This document shows positions 5,440-8,434 of a DNA stretch of 8,434 nt, one piece after another. Within the stretch, counting starts at the first letter, position 1, and the number at the start of each line of letters is the position of its first letter. The position numbers and the translations under genes are program-made. This DNA comes from CAZCDM01 sp964497475 (lineage in GTDB: Bacteria > Planctomycetota > Phycisphaerae > SM23-33), in contig CAZCDM010000105.1 in the NCBI GenBank assembly GCA_964497475.1, positions 1 through 8,434 on the forward strand, written 5' to 3'. The notes beneath the pieces were generated by a model. It saw nothing but the letters and a program-made list of their open reading frames with translations. It was not told where the DNA came from and did no database searches.

Positions 5440-6427
5440 GGTACAGCCAGGCAGGCCCCAACTCGGCCCTGCCCCGCCCGAGGCGAGCGAGCAATGATCG
5501 CACCCCCCAGCAGAGGTGACACTTCGAGGCGAAGAGCTGCCCGGCGAGCTGTTCTTCGAGCCCTTGCCGGCGAGCCAGGGCGACCGGCCCGCCCTCCGCC
5601 AGCGATCCGATGACAGGCCGCTGCGACCAATCGCTTGCGAGCTGCTGCCAAAGCTCACCGGCCGGGGTATCGAGTGCTTCACCCAGGACAATGCCCGCAC
5701 AGACGCCGGGCATGATGGTTCCGTCGGGCCAGACGTGCACATGCTTGCTGCGGAGCAGCGGGTGATGGCAGGCCTGCCCGGCGAAGCTCTCCCAGGGCTG
5801 ACCGGGCAGGAGGCAAGCCAGGCTCGCCGCAGCCCGGCCGTTGAGGCGGTCGCGCCCCAAGGCGATCCACTCGGCAAAGCGAGCCTGCCGGATTGGCTCG
5901 TCGGCGGTGGTCAGGTCGCAGCCGTCGCGAAGCCAGTCGTCCCAGCGGACACGCAGGCGCTCCGCCCCCCACAACTGGCTGACCAACTCGGCCAATCGTC
6001 TCGGCCGATCGATTGGCACGTACTGCTGATGGAACGGATCGGCGGAAATCGCCAGGCGCCCAACCCCCAGGCGGTCCAGCTCGGCCAACCGCTCGCGGAC
6101 GATGGCGTCGTCCTCGGCCCAGTATCCGTTGGTCTCGACGGCCTCGGCGGAAAGCCCCTGGCTGCGAGCCAGGCGGAGGGTTTCCCGCAGGCCGGTCCAA
6201 TCGCCGAAGGGTTCGCCGCCGGTGACATGGACCCGACAGCCGTGCGGCGAGGCCGTGTCGAGCTGCTGCCACAGGCGCACGGCATCGGGCGGGGTCATCC
6301 GCCCGGTCCGGCCGGGTCCGCAGGCCAGGTAGCACGTCGCGCAGCGTCCATTGCACCAGTCGGTGATGCACAGCCCGGCCCGGGACCAGTACTTCACGGG
6401 CATGGGGGTGATTCGTCGATCGGGCAT
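5423..6427 (-). CDS. Radical SAM protein with C-terminal cysteine-rich (SPASM/twitch-like) region
   Basis: The 334-residue protein should cleave S-adenosylmethionine at a [4Fe-4S] cluster to generate a 5'-deoxyadenosyl radical. The cluster motif is C25-x3-C29-x2-C32 within CITDWCNGRCATCY. The SAM-binding GGEP is at 70-73 (VHVTGGEPFGDW). Later strands carry AVETNGYW (96-103) and AISADPFHQQYVP (126-138). The C-terminal third has C220, then WPDGTIMPGVC (C243), and finally CHLC (C303, C306): four cysteines able to bind an auxiliary cluster, as in SPASM/twitch enzymes, although not in full SPASM spacing. Such enzymes often modify peptides, but the substrate here is unknown. ATG 6427 is chosen over the long upstream extension, which lies inside the divergent gene. 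M9 (6403) is an alternative. No Shine-Dalgarno sequence is present; a -10 box lies six bases before the ATG. Confidence 0.88.
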   Translation of the reverse strand: MPDRRITPMPVKYWSRAGLCITDWCNGRCATCYLACGPGRTGRMTPPDAVRLWQQLDTASPHGCRVHVTGGEPFGDWTGLRETLRLARSQGLSAEAVETNGYWAEDDAIVRERLAELDRLGVGRLAISADPFHQQYVPIDRPRRLAELVSQLWGAERLRVRWDDWLRDGCDLTTADEPIRQARFAEWIALGRDRLNGRAAASLACLLPGQPWESFAGQACHHPLLRSKHVHVWPDGTIMPGVCAGIVLGEALDTPAGELWQQLASDWSQRPVIGSLAEGGPVALARRQGLEEQLAGQLFASKCHLCWGVRSLLARLGRGRAELGPAWLYQPEEA

Positions 6428-6433
6428 GGCGAT

Positions 6434-6462
6434 ATTGTAGGCCTTACAAACCCTCCGGCCAA
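6434..6462 (-). promoter_or_regulatory. Leaderless-type promoter of the radical SAM gene
   Basis: On the minus strand TTGGCC (6462-6457, four of six) and TACAAT (6439-6434, five of six) are 17 bases apart. The start of transcription, about seven bases after the -10, falls on the A of ATG 6427. This predicts an mRNA with no or almost no leader, in line with the missing Shine-Dalgarno sequence. Confidence 0.5.
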
Positions 6463-6472
6463 ATACTACAAT
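6444..6472 (+). promoter_or_regulatory. Promoter of the cyclotransferase-amidoligase gene
   Basis: TTACAA (6444-6449, three of six) and TACAAT (6467-6472, five of six) have a 17-base spacer. The predicted start near 6479 is within three bases of ATG 6482. The two divergent promoters interleave: each -35 lies inside the spacer of the other, so RNA polymerase could occupy only one at a time. Confidence 0.45.
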
Positions 6473-6481
6473 GGTCAGCTC

Positions 6482-8431
6482 ATGACCACACCCCCGCCCA
6501 AGCCGACTACGCAGTCCCGCACGTACAATCTCTTCGTGTACGGCACGCTGACTGATCCGTCGGTCTTCCGGGCCGTGCTGGGGCGGAACCTCGTCGCCGA
6601 GCCCGACCAGGCCGACGGCGTGGAAACGTTCTGTGCGACCCGGGCCGTGCTCAGCGGATATAAAAAGGTCAGCCCGGATGAGACCTACCTCTACGCCGTG
6701 CCGGATCACGGCCATCGCATCCGCGGGTACCTCGTGCGTGACCTGCCGCGGGACACCCTGCCGGCCCTGATGGAGTACGAGGGCAAGAACTACCGCCGCC
6801 GGACCCTGGACGTCCAGAGCAGCGAGGGCACGGTGCGTGCGATCGTGTTCGTCGGCAATGCCGAGCAGCTTGACCGTGCGTTCGGCTCGTCGTTTCGCGA
6901 TCCGCTCAAGCAGGAGATTCTGCTCGGCCGGAAGATCGACAAAGCCATCCGCGAGGCCGAGGAGCAGACGTATCACACGCGGGAATCACTGACGCGACGG
7001 GCGGTGGCCGAGCTTCGCGGGCCGGACATCCGCGATATTCAGAGGCGACACTTCGAAGCCGGCGGCATCAGTGACTTCGCCATCCGCCAGACTCTGCGGG
7101 ACAAACCCCTGCCGGACTACAGCCGCATCATCGAAGACCCCCGCGCCCAACAGTTCGCGCCGCATTACCTCCGGCTGCTGATCCGCCAGGTGATCTTCAA
7201 CGAGTTCGAGCAGCGCATCCATGATGGCTTCCGCTACGAGCTGGACCATCTGCCGCACCCGGTGATCTTTTACGACCGCATCATCAGCTCGCTGGTTGCC
7301 CTTCGGCTGCTGAACCAGTCCGAGGCGGTGCTCAACCAGATCGTCGAGGATCTGCTGGCCGAGATAGATTTCACCTCGACGCAGCTGATCGATTATGTCC
7401 GCCGCGCCATCGGCCGGGCCGACGCCCTCTACGACCCGGCTCCGGCCAAAGCACACATCAACTTCATTCGCGGGCACATGGGGTTTGGCTACATTCCGCT
7501 CGGGGCCGAGCTGGAGTTCAGCAACGTCGGGCATGACGTCATCGGCCAGGCCGCCAATCAGGACGTGGGCGACCCGCAATTCGACGGCTTTACGTACTTC
7601 TACGACTTCGGCCTGGATGTACTGACCTGGAAACTCGGCGGCCACATCGACGACCATCACACCAAAAGTAAACGCGCCCCACGGCGCGGTTTTTTCGAGG
7701 TCGCCCTGGGGAATCTTTCCGTCGACGCGAACATCTCCAAGCCCATCACGCCCGACCCGTGGATCCTCAACCAGCTCATCGACCACACGCGGCGGTTCTA
7801 CCCGATCCGTCCGCACAGCATTCATCTGTCGATGCAGCCCAAAAGTCAGCACCGCCCCGACCGCAACCGCCTGCTGCCGATGAGCGTCCTGCAATGCCTC
7901 CTCGCCCTTGCCGGCGACCCGGTCGTCGATGAGCGCGGCAAGATTTCCATCGCCCGACTGCGCCAGCACGAGATCATCCGCGACGGCCAGGCGCCCAATC
8001 TGCTGTTCAGCGAGATCTCCAAGCGGTACAGCGCCGAGAGCGACGACCGCCACCCCGGCAGCGGCGAGGGAACCTACGTCCAGCAGTTCCGGTTCCTGCG
8101 ACTCAGCGAGAAGCTCAACTACGAGCCGATCGCCATGGCGCTGAAAGGCATTCAGTTGAGCCTCCGGCCGGGCACGTTCCTGACGCCGATGCAGTGGAAA
8201 CGCTCACAGAAACACCGCGAGACGTTCGAGCAGTTGCGGGATTGGGGCAATACGCCCGAGCCGATCGAGCCGGCGGCGATCACGCGATTCCTCAGCCACG
8301 TGGAGGATGGTCTGATGAGCGAGCGCCGCGGCCGACCCGCGCACAGCCGGGCTTACATCGCCTGGTCGATCAGCCTGCTGGAGGAATCGCTGCGATACTT
8401 CAACATGCGCGTCGGCCAGATGCAGGCCTGA
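6482..8431 (+). CDS. GGCT/AIG2-like cyclotransferase fused to an amidoligase-like domain
   Basis: A 649-residue protein with two recognisable ends. Residues about 15-145 resemble the gamma-glutamylcyclotransferase fold: LFVYGTLTDPSVF (17-29) is the substrate-loop YGTL motif, and MEYEGKNYRRRTLDV (97-111) carries the expected catalytic glutamate, E100. These enzymes release gamma-linked glutamyl groups as 5-oxoproline. A helical middle (about 150-330) precedes GAELEFSN (E343, E345), the metal-binding type of motif seen in glutamate-cysteine ligase-like and other amidoligases, which form amide bonds with ATP. H445 and H448 (HSIHLSMQ) and the QFRFLRL stretch (535-541) could be the later strands, but this half is assigned tentatively. 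Known analogy: butirosin synthesis uses a ligase to add and BtrG, a GGCT-like enzyme, to remove gamma-glutamate. ATG 6482 is chosen because the frame upstream is antisense to the radical SAM gene. No Shine-Dalgarno sequence is present. Confidence 0.8.
   Translation: MTTPPPKPTTQSRTYNLFVYGTLTDPSVFRAVLGRNLVAEPDQADGVETFCATRAVLSGYKKVSPDETYLYAVPDHGHRIRGYLVRDLPRDTLPALMEYEGKNYRRRTLDVQSSEGTVRAIVFVGNAEQLDRAFGSSFRDPLKQEILLGRKIDKAIREAEEQTYHTRESLTRRAVAELRGPDIRDIQRRHFEAGGISDFAIRQTLRDKPLPDYSRIIEDPRAQQFAPHYLRLLIRQVIFNEFEQRIHDGFRYELDHLPHPVIFYDRIISSLVALRLLNQSEAVLNQIVEDLLAEIDFTSTQLIDYVRRAIGRADALYDPAPAKAHINFIRGHMGFGYIPLGAELEFSNVGHDVIGQAANQDVGDPQFDGFTYFYDFGLDVLTWKLGGHIDDHHTKSKRAPRRGFFEVALGNLSVDANISKPITPDPWILNQLIDHTRRFYPIRPHSIHLSMQPKSQHRPDRNRLLPMSVLQCLLALAGDPVVDERGKISIARLRQHEIIRDGQAPNLLFSEISKRYSAESDDRHPGSGEGTYVQQFRFLRLSEKLNYEPIAMALKGIQLSLRPGTFLTPMQWKRSQKHRETFEQLRDWGNTPEPIEPAAITRFLSHVEDGLMSERRGRPAHSRAYIAWSISLLEESLRYFNMRVGQMQA
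7673..7695 (+). terminator. Intragenic terminator-like hairpin with T6
   Basis: CGCGCC (7673-7678) pairs perfectly with GGCGCG (7683-7688) around the tetraloop CCAC, followed by one G and six Ts (7690-7695). This is the form of an intrinsic terminator, placed inside the amidoligase-like half of the fusion gene (about codons 398-405). An A-rich stretch just upstream (7663-7672) could pair with the Ts. Function is unproven; it may limit read-through into the second half of the gene. Confidence 0.4.
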
Positions 8432-8434
8432 TCG

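Noticed and set aside
5516..6481. Long in-frame upstream extension of the fusion gene (over 300 codons before ATG 6482)
   Set aside because: It is antisense to the radical SAM gene, whose CX3CX2C and GGEP motifs prove the minus strand is coding. The extension has the low-complexity P/A/G/R composition of a GC-rich shadow frame.
6428..6976. Upstream extension of the radical SAM frame to 6976 on the minus strand
   Set aside because: It lies antisense to the YGTL and EGKNYRRR motifs of the cyclotransferase domain. The radical SAM domain begins normally at ATG 6427.
6986..8053. 355-codon minus-strand frame opposite the fusion gene
   Set aside because: Valine/aspartate-rich mirror of a biased coding strand, with no motif, while the plus strand carries the amidoligase-like segment.

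Overview
The window is high-GC bacterial DNA with dense, mostly single-copy chromosomal genes. Housekeeping genes with a CMP kinase/PlsC pair, a short-form phosphate acetyltransferase and an RsbV/RsbW-type partner-switching cluster with unusual STAS active-site sequences would fit a planctomycete (perhaps Phycisphaerae-like) or another PVC-type bacterium. This is an inference from gene style only; no rRNA or other marker gene is present. I see no tRNA, rRNA, IS element, CRISPR array or phage gene.

Layout, left to right. (1) 3-563 (+): the 3' part of a coiled-coil protein with a C-terminal beta-rich domain. (2) 602-1264 and 1261-1959 (+): cmk and plsC, overlapping by ATGA, linking nucleotide and phospholipid metabolism. 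(3) 2104-3123 (-): an unrecognised multi-pass membrane protein, convergent with plsC across a 144-base gap that holds two hairpins. (4) 3206-4210 (+): pta, divergent from the membrane protein across 82 bases carrying candidate promoters in both directions and a perfect 16-bp palindrome. (5) 5362-4211 (-): a three-gene partner-switching operon: an RsbV-like STAS protein, an RsbW-like ATPase/kinase, and a second STAS protein that has lost the phosphorylatable serine. Its last stop codon directly abuts the pta stop. (6) 6427-5423 (-): a radical SAM protein with extra C-terminal cysteines. (7) 6482-8431 (+): a 649-residue protein with an N-terminal gamma-glutamylcyclotransferase (GGCT/AIG2)-like domain and a C-terminal half carrying an amidoligase-like GAELEF motif.

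The most interesting part is the right third. The radical SAM gene and the cyclotransferase-amidoligase fusion are divergent, 54 bases apart, and share a symmetric promoter region with TACAAT boxes facing outward only 6-9 bases before each start codon. This looks like two leaderless or near-leaderless transcripts under common control. The pair could form a small peptide or amine modification pathway, but no precursor peptide is visible and the substrate is unknown.

Regulation readable from sequence falls into two styles. Genes with a leader have -35/-10 boxes with 17-base spacers (TTGACA/TAGGAT before the RsbV-like gene, TCGACA/TATCCT before pta, TTGTCT/TAGGAT before the membrane protein). 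The radical SAM gene, the fusion gene and perhaps cmk instead have a TAnnnT box immediately before the start codon and no Shine-Dalgarno sequence.
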